Below, piece after piece: positions 48,456-57,034 of a stretch of DNA of 64,000 nucleotides. The position numbers were made by a program, and so were the translations under genes. The notes beneath the pieces are model-generated. The model did not search any database. It saw only the letters and a program-made list of their open reading frames with translations, and was not told the DNA's origin. This stretch comes from Azonexus sp. (GTDB taxonomy: Bacteria; Pseudomonadota; Gammaproteobacteria; Burkholderiales; Rhodocyclaceae): positions 124,001-188,000 of the forward strand of contig JAGOBB010000001.1 in assembly GCA_017983615.1 (NCBI GenBank), read 5' to 3'. Each line of letters begins with the position of its first letter. Position 1 is the first letter of the stretch.

Positions 48456-49007
48456 TCAATCACGCTTGCCTGCCAGACGCCGGAAAAAGCCGCGTCGCGA
48501 CACGGCCGGTTTTTCCTCGGCAACGGGCGCCGCATCCGGCACCGGCGCGGGAGTTTGCGCCGCAAAAACAGTCTTCAGCGCATCGGCGGCAACCAGGCGC
48601 GCCTGCGCCATGTCGGCCAGGTCAGTGACCGGCGCAATCAGTGGGCAATACTGGTAGGGACCGATGTCCGGATCGTCATCGGCAATGAACTGCAGCGTGC
48701 CGCAGGGCAGGCTCAGGTAGCGCCGTTCGCCGGCCGGAATGTCGCCCCACAGCTGGCCGCCGCCAGAAACCAGCAGCAGGTTCAGGAACCACGGCGTGAT
48801 CACGACGCCCAGCCAGTCACCCTGGTAACGGGCGAAACCGATGGCCTCGACGCCCAGCGCCGGATTGACGAAAGGCAGGTCATGCATGCGCGTCTGCCAG
48901 ACGTGGCGGTAATGCGCTTCGAGGAAAGCCGTCGGATCGCCGACGCGCGGCACGGCCGGACGGATCGGCGGCGGCGCCAGGGCGGGGGTGCGGATGCGTT
49001 CAGTCAT
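48456..49007 (-). CDS. hybE: HybE-family hydrogenase assembly chaperone
   Basis: 183 residues. 'TRMHDLPFVNPALGVEAIGF' and 'LGVVITPWFLNLLLV' are typical of the HybE/HupJ family, which checks small-subunit maturation before Tat export. A second, shorter paralogue (hoxT) is at 61666-62133. C-terminal basic tail 'VSRRGFFRRLAGKRD' is unusual. Overlaps the HypC-like gene by eight bases. Confidence 0.9.
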   Translation of the reverse strand: MTERIRTPALAPPPIRPAVPRVGDPTAFLEAHYRHVWQTRMHDLPFVNPALGVEAIGFARYQGDWLGVVITPWFLNLLLVSGGGQLWGDIPAGERRYLSLPCGTLQFIADDDPDIGPYQYCPLIAPVTDLADMAQARLVAADALKTVFAAQTPAPVPDAAPVAEEKPAVSRRGFFRRLAGKRD

Positions 49008-49290
49008 GCCGGCGGTTCAAGTCCGTGAAATGCAGCGATGGATCAAACTCGCCTTCCAGCGACGCGGCAAGGGCAGCCAGCGCATCCTCGATCAACGAGC
49101 GCTGTTCATCCTCGACCACCTCGCGCGCCAGTCCCAGCGAAGTCAGCACCCAGGTACCGACCGGCTGCGGGCCGATCAGCATCATGTTGATGCGCTCGCG
49201 CTGGCCATCACGCTCAACCCAGGCGAAATCCCCCGCATTTTCGCCCGCGCCTTCCCATTCGACAATGCGTTTCGGAATCGACAGACACAT
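49000..49290 (-). CDS. HypC/HybG-family chaperone, second paralogue
   Basis: 96 residues beginning MCLSIPKRIVEWEG, with the HypC N-terminal Cys2 and a long acidic C-terminal helix. Likely the dedicated chaperone for the HybC large subunit, the HybG role in E. coli. Overlaps the hybD stop by one base. Confidence 0.9.
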   Translation of the reverse strand: MCLSIPKRIVEWEGAGENAGDFAWVERDGQRERINMMLIGPQPVGTWVLTSLGLAREVVEDEQRSLIEDALAALAASLEGEFDPSLHFTDLNRRHD

Positions 49291-49772
49291 CAGCCACGCG
49301 CCTTCGCTTCGATGCCGAGCAGACGCAGTTCGGCCAGCGTCATGGCAACCAGTTCCGGCACTTTCGCCGCCACTTCCGGCGACAACTCCATGCCCAGCGA
49401 CATGCTGACCGGCTGCATGCCGACGATGGCAATCGCCTTCGGTGCCCGGTCGGTGAATTCAAGGCTGGCCAGCACATCCGACAGGCTGACCTGGTGCGGC
49501 GACAGCTTTGTTTTGAAGAATACCGGCACATCGTCGCCCCTCAGCAACACCGGCGTCGCTGGCGGCTGCTTGCAGCGCACGCAGTCGACGACGATCAGGC
49601 CGTCGAGGTTTTCCAGCTGTTCCAGCATCTCCATGCCGCAGGTGCCGCCGTCGATGACCTCGACCTCTGGCGGTAGTTCGTACTCCCGCTCCAGCGCTTC
49701 GATAACGCGCACACCAACACCTTCATCAGTCAGCAGGATGTTGCCGATTCCCAGTACGACGGTTTTAGTCAT
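49290..49772 (-). CDS. hybD: Hydrogenase maturation endopeptidase HybD-type
   Basis: 160 residues. 'VVLGIGNILLTDEGVGVRVIEAL' carries the metal-binding Glu of the family; 'VIDGGTCGMEMLEQLENLDGL' has the second acidic ligand region. Cleaves the HybC C-terminal tail after nickel insertion. A terminator-like hairpin lies between it and hybC. Confidence 0.94.
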   Translation of the reverse strand: MTKTVVLGIGNILLTDEGVGVRVIEALEREYELPPEVEVIDGGTCGMEMLEQLENLDGLIVVDCVRCKQPPATPVLLRGDDVPVFFKTKLSPHQVSLSDVLASLEFTDRAPKAIAIVGMQPVSMSLGMELSPEVAAKVPELVAMTLAELRLLGIEAKARG

Positions 49773-49804
49773 TAGTTGTTAGATGTTAGCTGCTAGTTAA
49801 AAAC

Positions 49805-49836
49805 AAACCCGGAGCAGCATAGCGCGCTCCGGGTTT
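49805..49836 (-). terminator. Intra-operon rho-independent terminator between hybC and hybD
   Basis: AAACCCGGAGC (49805-49815) pairs with GCTCCGGGTTT (49826-49836) around a 10-base loop. A T-rich run (TGTTTTTAAC) follows on the minus strand. Probably lowers maturation-gene expression relative to hybOABC. Confidence 0.8.
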
Positions 49837-49869
49837 ACTCGATCCTCGATCCTAAAAACTCGGTCCTGA

Positions 49870-51582
49870 TCAGACCGCCCTCACCGTCACCACCGGATTG
49901 TTCTCCTGGTCGACCACATGCACCGCGCAAGCCAGGCAGGGATCGAAGGAATGCACGGTGCGCAGCACTTCCAGCGGCTTCTCCGGATCGGCCACCGGGT
50001 TATCGATCAGGCAAGCCTCGTAGGCGCCCGGCTGGTCCTTCTCGTTGCGCGGTGCGGCGTTCCAGGTGGTCGGCACGACGCACTGGTAGTTCTTGATCTT
50101 GCCGGAATCGATGACCACCCAGTGCGACAGCACGCCGCGCGGCGCCTCGTGGAAGCCGACGCCCATCTGCTCGCCCTTCGGGAAGACCGGACGGTTGAAA
50201 GTCTTGAGGTCGCCCTTGGCCATGTTGGCGAGGAGCAGATCCCACTGGTTGATCAGCTCGTCGACCTGCACCGCGCAGCCGACCGCCCGCGCCGCATGAC
50301 GGCCGATGGTCGAATGCAGCGCCTCGACGCCGACCTTGGCGCCGGCGACCGTGGACACCAGATCGAGCGCCGCCATCGCGTATTTCTTGGTCGGCTCGTG
50401 GCCGGCCGCCAGCATGTTCAGCACGCGCGGCAGCGGGCCGACCTGCATCGGCTTGCCGTAGAAGGTCGGCGACTTCAGCCAGCTGTATTTGCCGTCGTCC
50501 TGGAAGTCGATGTAGTTCGGCGTCGTTTCGCCCTTGTACGGGTGCAGCGACTTGTCGTTGCCGGCGCTGTAGTTGTACCAGGAATGCTTGATCGCCTCGG
50601 AAACCCCGTCGGTGAAGTACTTGTCGTTGAAGCTGGTAATCGCCTTGTAGCTCTCCAGCTTGCCGCCCTCGATGTAGCCGCCGGGCAGCGCGAACTGCGT
50701 GCCCTTGCCGTCGAGCGGGATGTCCGGTACCGACAGGTAGTCGGTGATGCCCTTGCCGTACTTGGTCCAGTCGGCATAGAAGCCGCCGATGGCGCCGACG
50801 TCGATCAGGTAGACGTTCTTGACGAAGTCTTCCAATTTGAGCATCCACTCCTTGACCGCCAGCAGACGCTCGATGGTCAGCACCGACTGGGCATCGGTGG
50901 CCAGCGGGTTGGCCACGCCGCCGACCGCGACGTTCTGGATGTGCGGCGACTTGGAGCCGAGCACGGCGACGATCTTGCTGGCGTAGCGCTGCACTTCCAG
51001 CGCCTGCAGGTAGTGACTGACGGCCAGCAGGTTCACTTCCGGCGTCAGCTTCATCGCCGGGTGGCCCCAGTAGCCGTTGGTGAAGATGCCGAGCTGGCCG
51101 GTGCCGACGAAGCCCTTCAGGCGCTCCTGCACCTTGACGAACTCCGCCTTGGAATTGCCGTTCCAGTTGGACAGGCTCTGCGCCAGGCTGGCCGTCTTTT
51201 CCGGATCGGCCTTCAGCGCCGAGACGACATCGACCCAGTCGAGCGCCGACAGGTGGTAGAAATGCACGATGTGATCATGGACGGCATGGGCCAGGATGAT
51301 CATGTTGCGGATGTACTGGGCGTTGACCGGGATTTCCAGCTGCAACGCGTTCTCGACGGCGCGCACCGAGGCGATGGCATGCACGGTGGTGCACACGCCG
51401 CAGATGCGCTGGGTGATCGCCCAGGCGTCGCGCGGGTCGCGGCCGATCAGGATGTTCTCGACGCCCCGCCACATCTGGCCGGACGCCCAGGCCTTCTTGA
51501 CCCGGCCGCCGTCCACCTCGACGTCGACGCGCAGGTGGCCCTCGATGCGGGTGACCGGGTCGATGGTTACACGTTTGTTCAT
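49870..51582 (-). CDS. hybC: [NiFe] hydrogenase large subunit, HybC-type
   Basis: 570 residues. Ni ligands in 'QRICGVCTTVHA' and 'FDPCLACAVH'. The 15-residue tail after the last His (VVDQENNPVVTVRAV) is the segment removed by HybD. Upstream N-terminus 'TRIEGHLRVDVEVDGG' is canonical. Periplasmic-side H2 oxidation with HybO is the expected role. Confidence 0.96.
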   Translation of the reverse strand: MNKRVTIDPVTRIEGHLRVDVEVDGGRVKKAWASGQMWRGVENILIGRDPRDAWAITQRICGVCTTVHAIASVRAVENALQLEIPVNAQYIRNMIILAHAVHDHIVHFYHLSALDWVDVVSALKADPEKTASLAQSLSNWNGNSKAEFVKVQERLKGFVGTGQLGIFTNGYWGHPAMKLTPEVNLLAVSHYLQALEVQRYASKIVAVLGSKSPHIQNVAVGGVANPLATDAQSVLTIERLLAVKEWMLKLEDFVKNVYLIDVGAIGGFYADWTKYGKGITDYLSVPDIPLDGKGTQFALPGGYIEGGKLESYKAITSFNDKYFTDGVSEAIKHSWYNYSAGNDKSLHPYKGETTPNYIDFQDDGKYSWLKSPTFYGKPMQVGPLPRVLNMLAAGHEPTKKYAMAALDLVSTVAGAKVGVEALHSTIGRHAARAVGCAVQVDELINQWDLLLANMAKGDLKTFNRPVFPKGEQMGVGFHEAPRGVLSHWVVIDSGKIKNYQCVVPTTWNAAPRNEKDQPGAYEACLIDNPVADPEKPLEVLRTVHSFDPCLACAVHVVDQENNPVVTVRAV

Positions 51583-51603
51583 TTTGTTCTCCTATCCCTG
51601 GAT

Positions 51604-52764
51604 TCAGTGTGCCGCCGCTTCCCGGGGCAGAACCGGGAAGCGACGGGTGATGATGATGTAGGCCAGTACTTCGAGCGCGAACATGCCGATGGTGACCAGC
51701 ATTTCGGCGACGCTCGGAAAGTAGTTCCAGCCGTGGTCGACGCCCAGCCCGGTGTCGTAGCCGATCAGGAAGCCGTTGATGCGCAGCAGGATGCCGCCCA
51801 TCATGATCGCCACGCCGGCCAGGAACAGCCGGGCCGGATTGCGGCGAGCGCCGGGCGTGCCGACGATGGCAAAAGGCACCACGAAGCAGCCCATTTCCAG
51901 CCAGAAGAAGAAGGCTTCGAGACTCGGCGAGAAGGCATGACCGAGGGCACCGCGAACGATCAGGTCACCGATCCGCACGGCCAGGAATACGCCCAGCATG
52001 CCGAGCATGATCCTGGCCATCGGCTGCAGCAGGTGCAACTCGATCTCGCGGCGGTAGGCCGAGGCGGCGACGCAGGACTCGAAGAGCACGACGCCGTAAC
52101 CGATGGTGATCGCCGACAGCAGGTAGAGCAGCGGCACGATCGGCGTCTGCCACAGCGGATTGACCTGCGGCCCCATGACCACCAGCAGCGTGCCCAGCGA
52201 GGACTGGTGCATCATCGGCAGCAGCGTGCCGAGGGCGATGAAGAAGAACAGCACCTTCTCCAGCTTCTGCTTCTGCACCTTCATGCCCAGCTTTTCCATG
52301 AACACCGGCGAGAACTCGATCCACATTACGATGATGTAGGCCGAGATGCAGACCGCCACCTCGAACATCACCGAATTGGGATTGGCGTAACCCGGCCACA
52401 GGATGTGCCAGAAATTCCACCAGCGGCCGAGGTCGAACAGCACACCGACACCGGCCAGCGTGTAGCCGAACAGCGAGGCCAGCAAGGCCGGGCGGACCAG
52501 CGGGTGGTAATGACCGCGATTGAAGATGTAGACCAGCATGGCGACCGAGAAGCCGCCGCAGGCGAAGGCCGAGCCGATGATCACATCGACGACGACCCAG
52601 ATGCCCCACGGGTAGCCGTCGTTCAGGTTGGTCACCGCGCCGAGGCCGAAGATGAAGCGGACGAAGAGCACGGCGATCATCGCCGCGATCAGCACGCCGC
52701 AAACCAGCGTCGCCGTGTTGAACAGCTTGCCGCCAACCGGGGCGGCGGGATGATGGGCGCTCAT
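51604..52764 (-). CDS. hybB: Hydrogenase-2 integral membrane subunit HybB (NrfD-like)
   Basis: 386 residues, about 10 membrane helices ('PWGIWVVVDVIIGSAFACGG', 'YANPNSVMFEVAVCISAYI'). NrfD/PsrC family; exchanges electrons with the quinone pool. Start overlaps the hybA stop by four bases. Confidence 0.95.
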   Translation of the reverse strand: MSAHHPAAPVGGKLFNTATLVCGVLIAAMIAVLFVRFIFGLGAVTNLNDGYPWGIWVVVDVIIGSAFACGGFSVAMLVYIFNRGHYHPLVRPALLASLFGYTLAGVGVLFDLGRWWNFWHILWPGYANPNSVMFEVAVCISAYIIVMWIEFSPVFMEKLGMKVQKQKLEKVLFFFIALGTLLPMMHQSSLGTLLVVMGPQVNPLWQTPIVPLLYLLSAITIGYGVVLFESCVAASAYRREIELHLLQPMARIMLGMLGVFLAVRIGDLIVRGALGHAFSPSLEAFFFWLEMGCFVVPFAIVGTPGARRNPARLFLAGVAIMMGGILLRINGFLIGYDTGLGVDHGWNYFPSVAEMLVTIGMFALEVLAYIIITRRFPVLPREAAAH

Positions 52765-53840
52765 GATTGCCCTCCCTTCTGGTTTTTGGTCGCTTCATCG
52801 TCTTCCGGCACCACGTTGCGCTTGGCGACCCAGGTCAGGCCGGCCAGCACGGCGAGCGGCATGATCATGCCGCCGTACAGCGTGTGCTGAATGGTTTCCG
52901 AGGTAGCGGCCGAGGATTTCGGCGGCAGATCGGGCAGGCCGGCCTTCTGGAAATTGACCGCCGACAGCTTCAGCACCTGGGTGCCACCGTATTCGGTTTC
53001 GCCATAGACATGCTGCAGGTAGTTGCCGACCTGCGCCTGGTAGCTCTGGTCAGGCTCGTCGCGCCAGCCGTGGCGATGCTTCTGGCCCTTGCCATCTTCG
53101 CCACCAGCCAGCACCTTTTCCTGGGCATGGCGCAGGCGGCCGCGCGGAATGGTCGTCCACTCGCCCGGCTTCAGCGCCAGCCGGCGCTTGGCCTCGGCCA
53201 GCAGATCCTCGGTGCGGCCGAACAGCGTGGCGCCGGTGGGGCAGACCTCGGCACAGGCCGAATAGTGGCCGTCCTTGTGGCGATGCCGACAGAGCTCGCA
53301 TTTGCCGATCTTGCCGGTCGGCGAGTCGTACTGGTATTTGGGAATGCCGAACGGGCAGGCGGCGACGCAGTAGCGGCAGCCGATGCAGGCGTCGGCGTCG
53401 TAGCCGACGACACCGGTCACCGGGTCCTTGGTCATCGCCGACACCGGACAGGCCGAGACGCAGGACGGGTCAGCGCAGTGCATGCACGAGGTCTTCATGA
53501 ACGAGAAGCCGTTCTGCTCGGCGTCTTTCGTTTCCATCGTGCCGTGGCGATACATCTTGATCAGGTTGAAGGTGTGGCCGCTAGTGTCGAGCGGCGTATC
53601 CCACAGCTTGTCGACGGCCGTGAACTCGGCCGGGTTTTCGTTGACCCGCTTGCAGGCCGCCACACAAGCCTGGCAGCCAACGCACAGCGTGGCGTCGTAA
53701 AGTAGGCCGAGGCCTTCCGGCGGAAGGACCAGGGTATCGCGGGCACAGGCCGTTTCGGGGATCAGGGCAACTGAAGCGGCTGTCGCCGCTGCTGCGCCTC
53801 CGGCCAGGCAGCCGCGCAGGAAATTGCGTCGGGATGTCAT
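52761..53840 (-). CDS. hybA: Hydrogenase-2 ferredoxin subunit HybA
   Basis: 359 residues. Twin-arginine signal 'TSRRNFLRGC' at the true start (ATG 53840). Four cysteine clusters follow ('CVGCQACVAACK', 'CMHCADPSCVSACP', 'CIGCRYCVAACPFG', 'CELCRHRHKDGHYSACAEVC') for 4Fe-4S electron wiring. C-terminal membrane anchor 'GGMIMPLAVLAGLTWVAKR'. One base separates it from hybO. Confidence 0.95.
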   Translation of the reverse strand: MTSRRNFLRGCLAGGAAAATAASVALIPETACARDTLVLPPEGLGLLYDATLCVGCQACVAACKRVNENPAEFTAVDKLWDTPLDTSGHTFNLIKMYRHGTMETKDAEQNGFSFMKTSCMHCADPSCVSACPVSAMTKDPVTGVVGYDADACIGCRYCVAACPFGIPKYQYDSPTGKIGKCELCRHRHKDGHYSACAEVCPTGATLFGRTEDLLAEAKRRLALKPGEWTTIPRGRLRHAQEKVLAGGEDGKGQKHRHGWRDEPDQSYQAQVGNYLQHVYGETEYGGTQVLKLSAVNFQKAGLPDLPPKSSAATSETIQHTLYGGMIMPLAVLAGLTWVAKRNVVPEDDEATKNQKGGQS

Positions 53841-53841
53841 G

Positions 53842-55035
53842 TCAGACCTCCGTTTTTTCGCCGGACTTCTTGGCTTCTTCCATCTGCTCGGCCTTGTGCG
53901 ACAGCCCGAGATTCTTGGCGACCATCGCTCCCGCCCCGGCCGCGGCACCGGCCACGGCGGCCAGCACGGCAGCCGAGCCGAGCGTCGCGCCGACGCCCTT
54001 TTCCTCGACGATGCGCGGCAGGAAGGCGGACGGTTCGATGTTCTTCAGCTTGGCGACGGTATGGATCGGCTTGGTGAAACCGACGCCCTGCTCGGTACAG
54101 CCGATGCACGGGTGGCCGCAGGCGACCGGCCAGGTGCCGGCGCCGGCATCGCCGAACATGATGACCGAGCAGTTGGCGTAGGTTTCCGGCCCCTTGCAGC
54201 CCAGCTTGTACAGGCAGTGGCCCTTGCGGTGGCCTTCGTCACCGAATTCCATGGCGAAGCGGCCGGCGTCGAAGTGGGCGCGGCGCTCGCAGTTTTCGTG
54301 GATCAGGCGGGAGTAGGCGAATTTCGGACGGCCCTTGTCATCGACCGCCGGTAGCGCACCGAAGGTCAGGAAATGGACGACCGTGGACAGGAAGTTGTAC
54401 GGGTTGGGCGGGCAACCCGGGATGGTCACCACCGGCTTGCCGAGGACCTGGGCCACGCCGCTCGACCCGGTGGGGCTGGAAGTCGCCCCGGGAATCGACG
54501 GAATCGTCGAAGGCATGCCGCCCCACGAGGCACAGGAACCGATGGCGATCACCGCCGCCGCATCGGCGGCGCACTCGGTGAGCAGCTCGATTGCCGTCTT
54601 GCCGCCGATCTTGCAGTAGACGCCGCCATCCTTGGTCGGGATCGCCCCTTCGACCACCAGGATGTACTTGCCCTTGTTCTCGGCCATCGCCGCCTTGCGC
54701 GCCGCCTCGACCTGATGGCCGGCCGCCGCGAACAGCGTCTCGTGGTAATCGAGTGAGATGACGTCGAGGATCAGCTTTTCCAGCGTCGGATGCTCGGCGC
54801 GCAGGATGGACTCGGTGCACCCGGTGCATTCCTGGAAATGCAGCCAGATCACGCTCGGCCGCTTCTTGGTGGCGACCGCCTCGGCGACCGCGGCGTCCGC
54901 CCCTTGCGGCAAGCCCAGCGTCGTCGCCAATGCGGCGCAGAATTGCAGGAACTCTCGCCGGTCCATCGACAGACGCGCGGCCGCAGCCTCGATACGGTCG
55001 TCCTGTTCCAGCGAAATCAAATTTTGGTTGGCCAT
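53842..55035 (-). CDS. hybO: [NiFe] hydrogenase small subunit, HybO-type
   Basis: 397 residues from the ATG at 55035 (GGGGAG five bases upstream; an in-frame ATG at 55068 is unlikely). Tat signal 'DRREFLQFCAALATTLGL'. Cluster ligands: 'ECTGCTESILR', 'AIGSCASWGGM', 'GCPPNPYNFL', 'YKLGCKGPETYANC', 'PCIGCTEQGVGF'. C-terminal Ala/Gly-rich membrane anchor (about residues 350-375). Makes an E. coli Hyd-2-like complex with HybABC. Confidence 0.95.
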   Translation of the reverse strand: MANQNLISLEQDDRIEAAAARLSMDRREFLQFCAALATTLGLPQGADAAVAEAVATKKRPSVIWLHFQECTGCTESILRAEHPTLEKLILDVISLDYHETLFAAAGHQVEAARKAAMAENKGKYILVVEGAIPTKDGGVYCKIGGKTAIELLTECAADAAAVIAIGSCASWGGMPSTIPSIPGATSSPTGSSGVAQVLGKPVVTIPGCPPNPYNFLSTVVHFLTFGALPAVDDKGRPKFAYSRLIHENCERRAHFDAGRFAMEFGDEGHRKGHCLYKLGCKGPETYANCSVIMFGDAGAGTWPVACGHPCIGCTEQGVGFTKPIHTVAKLKNIEPSAFLPRIVEEKGVGATLGSAAVLAAVAGAAAGAGAMVAKNLGLSHKAEQMEEAKKSGEKTEV

Positions 55036-55545
55036 GAGTCTCCCCTTTTTATGCTTAGTGCCGGCCACTAACCGACACGCCCTCTCTGCTGGGGATCTGG
55101 CAATCGTTTTATTGGAGGACTATCAGCAACAAGCGGACCAGAAAATAATGTTGATTATTTACAGGCACTTGGTTCTGAGAACCGCCAACAAGTTGTCGAA
55201 ATTTCGCTGCGCACTTTCCACTTTTGCTCACAGGTTGATCACTTCGCTGTCAGACCAAATAACTAGACCATTCGATGGCGCCACCTTCAGTGCGTCAGAC
55301 CTTCCTGCGAATCTCTGCGGTGGTGCAAATCACCCTTCTACCGGGTCATATCCCCCACCCACCTTTTGGAGGCAAATGGCACACCTCTGGTCGATTCAGT
55401 CAGTTTCTATTAACAAACATAGACATAGAATCTAAATCGCATGGCGGCCCGAATTTTGCATTGATTTGGGCATAGCAACTGGAGTCAGATTCACACCGGC
55501 TGTGGTTCGTCTGACGTTTACCGATAAGAGCATTTGGAGAAAATC
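55036..55545. other. Divergent promoter region between hybO and the RTX gene
   Basis: 510 bp, more AT-rich than its surroundings, no open gene. On the minus strand, 55371-55386 holds a GG-N10-GC match with a good -12 part (TTTGC) but a weak -24, a low-confidence sigma-54 promoter that would give a leader of about 325 bases for hybO. Another GG-N10-GC at 55052-55067 is too close to the hybO ribosome-binding site. HoxA control is expected from family knowledge but is not demonstrated by sequence. Confidence 0.35.
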
Positions 55546-56973
55546 ATGGCTATCGCTACCCAACTGACAGATAAGGCACTAAAGAACCTCGTTGAGGACA
55601 TTACCGGAGGGAACATTGTTTCTTCTTCAGCAACCGAGGTAGTCATCAACCTGATCTATTCGGAAGATCCTCAAGCCGACAGCATCACGCTAACCGGAAC
55701 AGGACTCGCGGTCAGTGCCGGTGCGCTATCCGCCGGCACGATCACCTCTTTCCAATTCACGGACAATGCGTCCGCGCTAGCCACGATCACGGGAATCTCG
55801 TTGAGCTTTGGCGACTTCAACTCAATGCTAACCAACGGCGCAATGTTCGAAACCTATATCGAATTCCTGCTGGGTGACGACAACCCAGGCGGATCCGGGG
55901 GTGTCAGCGACATTGGCGACTCTGGCGATGACAGCATGAGCGGAAGTAGTGATGACGACTACCTGCGCGGTGGCAGCGGCGACGATGAAGTGCATGGCGG
56001 CCATGGCGCCGACGACCTTTACGGTGACGATGGCGACGACCACATCCATGGTGGTAGCGGCAAGGACTATATTGACGGCGGCACGGGCGACGATACCGTG
56101 CACTACGAAGACTCAGTCAAGGTCACGGTAAATCTGGCTCGCGGTCAAGCATCCGACAGCTCGGGCCGTGACAAACTGGTCAATATCGAAAATGTCGTTG
56201 GATCAAGCGGCAATGATTCCATTACCGGAGACGATTCCGGCAATCATCTGCGCGGCGACGATGGCAATGACAAACTTTCCGGCGGCGGCGGTGACGACGT
56301 GCTCGAAAGCGGCAATGGTGACGACAAAATTTCCGGCGGTTCGGGCGATGACAACCTGGTTGGCGGCTCCGGCAAGGATCATATGAGCGGTGGAAGCGGA
56401 GACGATGCCTACGATGTCGACCAATCCGACGACAAGGTTACCGAAGGTGCCAATCAGGGCGACGATACAGTCACCGCCCACGACGACTACGTGCTGGGCC
56501 GAAACATCGAGACGCTGATCCTGGCCGAGGATGGTGGCAACATCAATGGCACCGGCAACAAAGGCAACGACACCCTGATCGGCAATTCAGGCGACAACGT
56601 CCTGGACGGCGGCAAAGGCGGAAGCGACAGCCTGACCGGCGGCCTGGGTGAGGATACGTTCGTCCTGGCCAGCAAGCCTGCCAATGGTGTTTTCGACACC
56701 ATCACCGACTTCACCAGCGGCGAGGACCTGATCCAGCTCTCCGAAAAGATATTCAAGGCACTGGATGACAACACGCTGGCCGATGATTTCATCAGCTACG
56801 ACAATGGCTCGGTGCCGGTCGCCAATGACGGACATCACCTGCTCTACAACTCGGATACTGGTGCGCTGTACTACGACGCCGATGGCAGTGGGGCAAAAGG
56901 CGCCATGCAGATAGCCCTCCTCGGCGAGGACAGCCACCCGACACTCAGCAGTTCGGATTTCAGCCTGGTCTGA
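55546..56973 (+). CDS. RTX (glycine-aspartate nonapeptide) calcium-binding protein, putative type I secretion substrate
   Basis: 475 residues from the ATG at 55546 (GGAGAAAATC upstream). An N-terminal non-repeat part (about 1-110) is followed by three blocks of GGxGxDxxx repeats ('GGSGDDEVHGGHGADDLYG', 'GGSGDDNLVGGSGKDHMSG', 'GNKGNDTLIGNSGDNVL'). The serralysin-like C-terminus 'TFVLASKPANGVFDTITDF' carries the usual secretion signal. No signal peptide, no protease zinc motif and no transporter nearby. It splits hypF from hybO on the opposite strand and is likely an insertion into the cluster. Confidence 0.88.
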   Translation: MAIATQLTDKALKNLVEDITGGNIVSSSATEVVINLIYSEDPQADSITLTGTGLAVSAGALSAGTITSFQFTDNASALATITGISLSFGDFNSMLTNGAMFETYIEFLLGDDNPGGSGGVSDIGDSGDDSMSGSSDDDYLRGGSGDDEVHGGHGADDLYGDDGDDHIHGGSGKDYIDGGTGDDTVHYEDSVKVTVNLARGQASDSSGRDKLVNIENVVGSSGNDSITGDDSGNHLRGDDGNDKLSGGGGDDVLESGNGDDKISGGSGDDNLVGGSGKDHMSGGSGDDAYDVDQSDDKVTEGANQGDDTVTAHDDYVLGRNIETLILAEDGGNINGTGNKGNDTLIGNSGDNVLDGGKGGSDSLTGGLGEDTFVLASKPANGVFDTITDFTSGEDLIQLSEKIFKALDDNTLADDFISYDNGSVPVANDGHHLLYNSDTGALYYDADGSGAKGAMQIALLGEDSHPTLSSSDFSLV

Positions 56974-57002
56974 TCGGCGCCTTTTTCACTGCCATCTTGG
57001 TC

Positions 57003-57030
57003 AATACAGCCCCGTTCTCGGGGCTGTATT
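57003..57030. terminator. Bidirectional terminator between the RTX gene and hypF
   Basis: AATACAGCCCC (57003-57013) pairs with GGGGCTGTATT (57020-57030) around GTTCTC. Followed by CATTTT on the plus side. Ends both convergent genes. Confidence 0.85.
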
Positions 57031-57034
57031 CATT

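Noticed and set aside
49918-52890. 990-residue plus-strand open frame opposite hybC and hybB
   Set aside because: Shadow of GC-rich coding on the other strand; low-complexity His/Arg/Asp composition and no domain.
55052-55067. GG-N10-GC sigma-54-like match before hybO
   Set aside because: Would place the transcription start within the ribosome-binding site; too close to the ATG.
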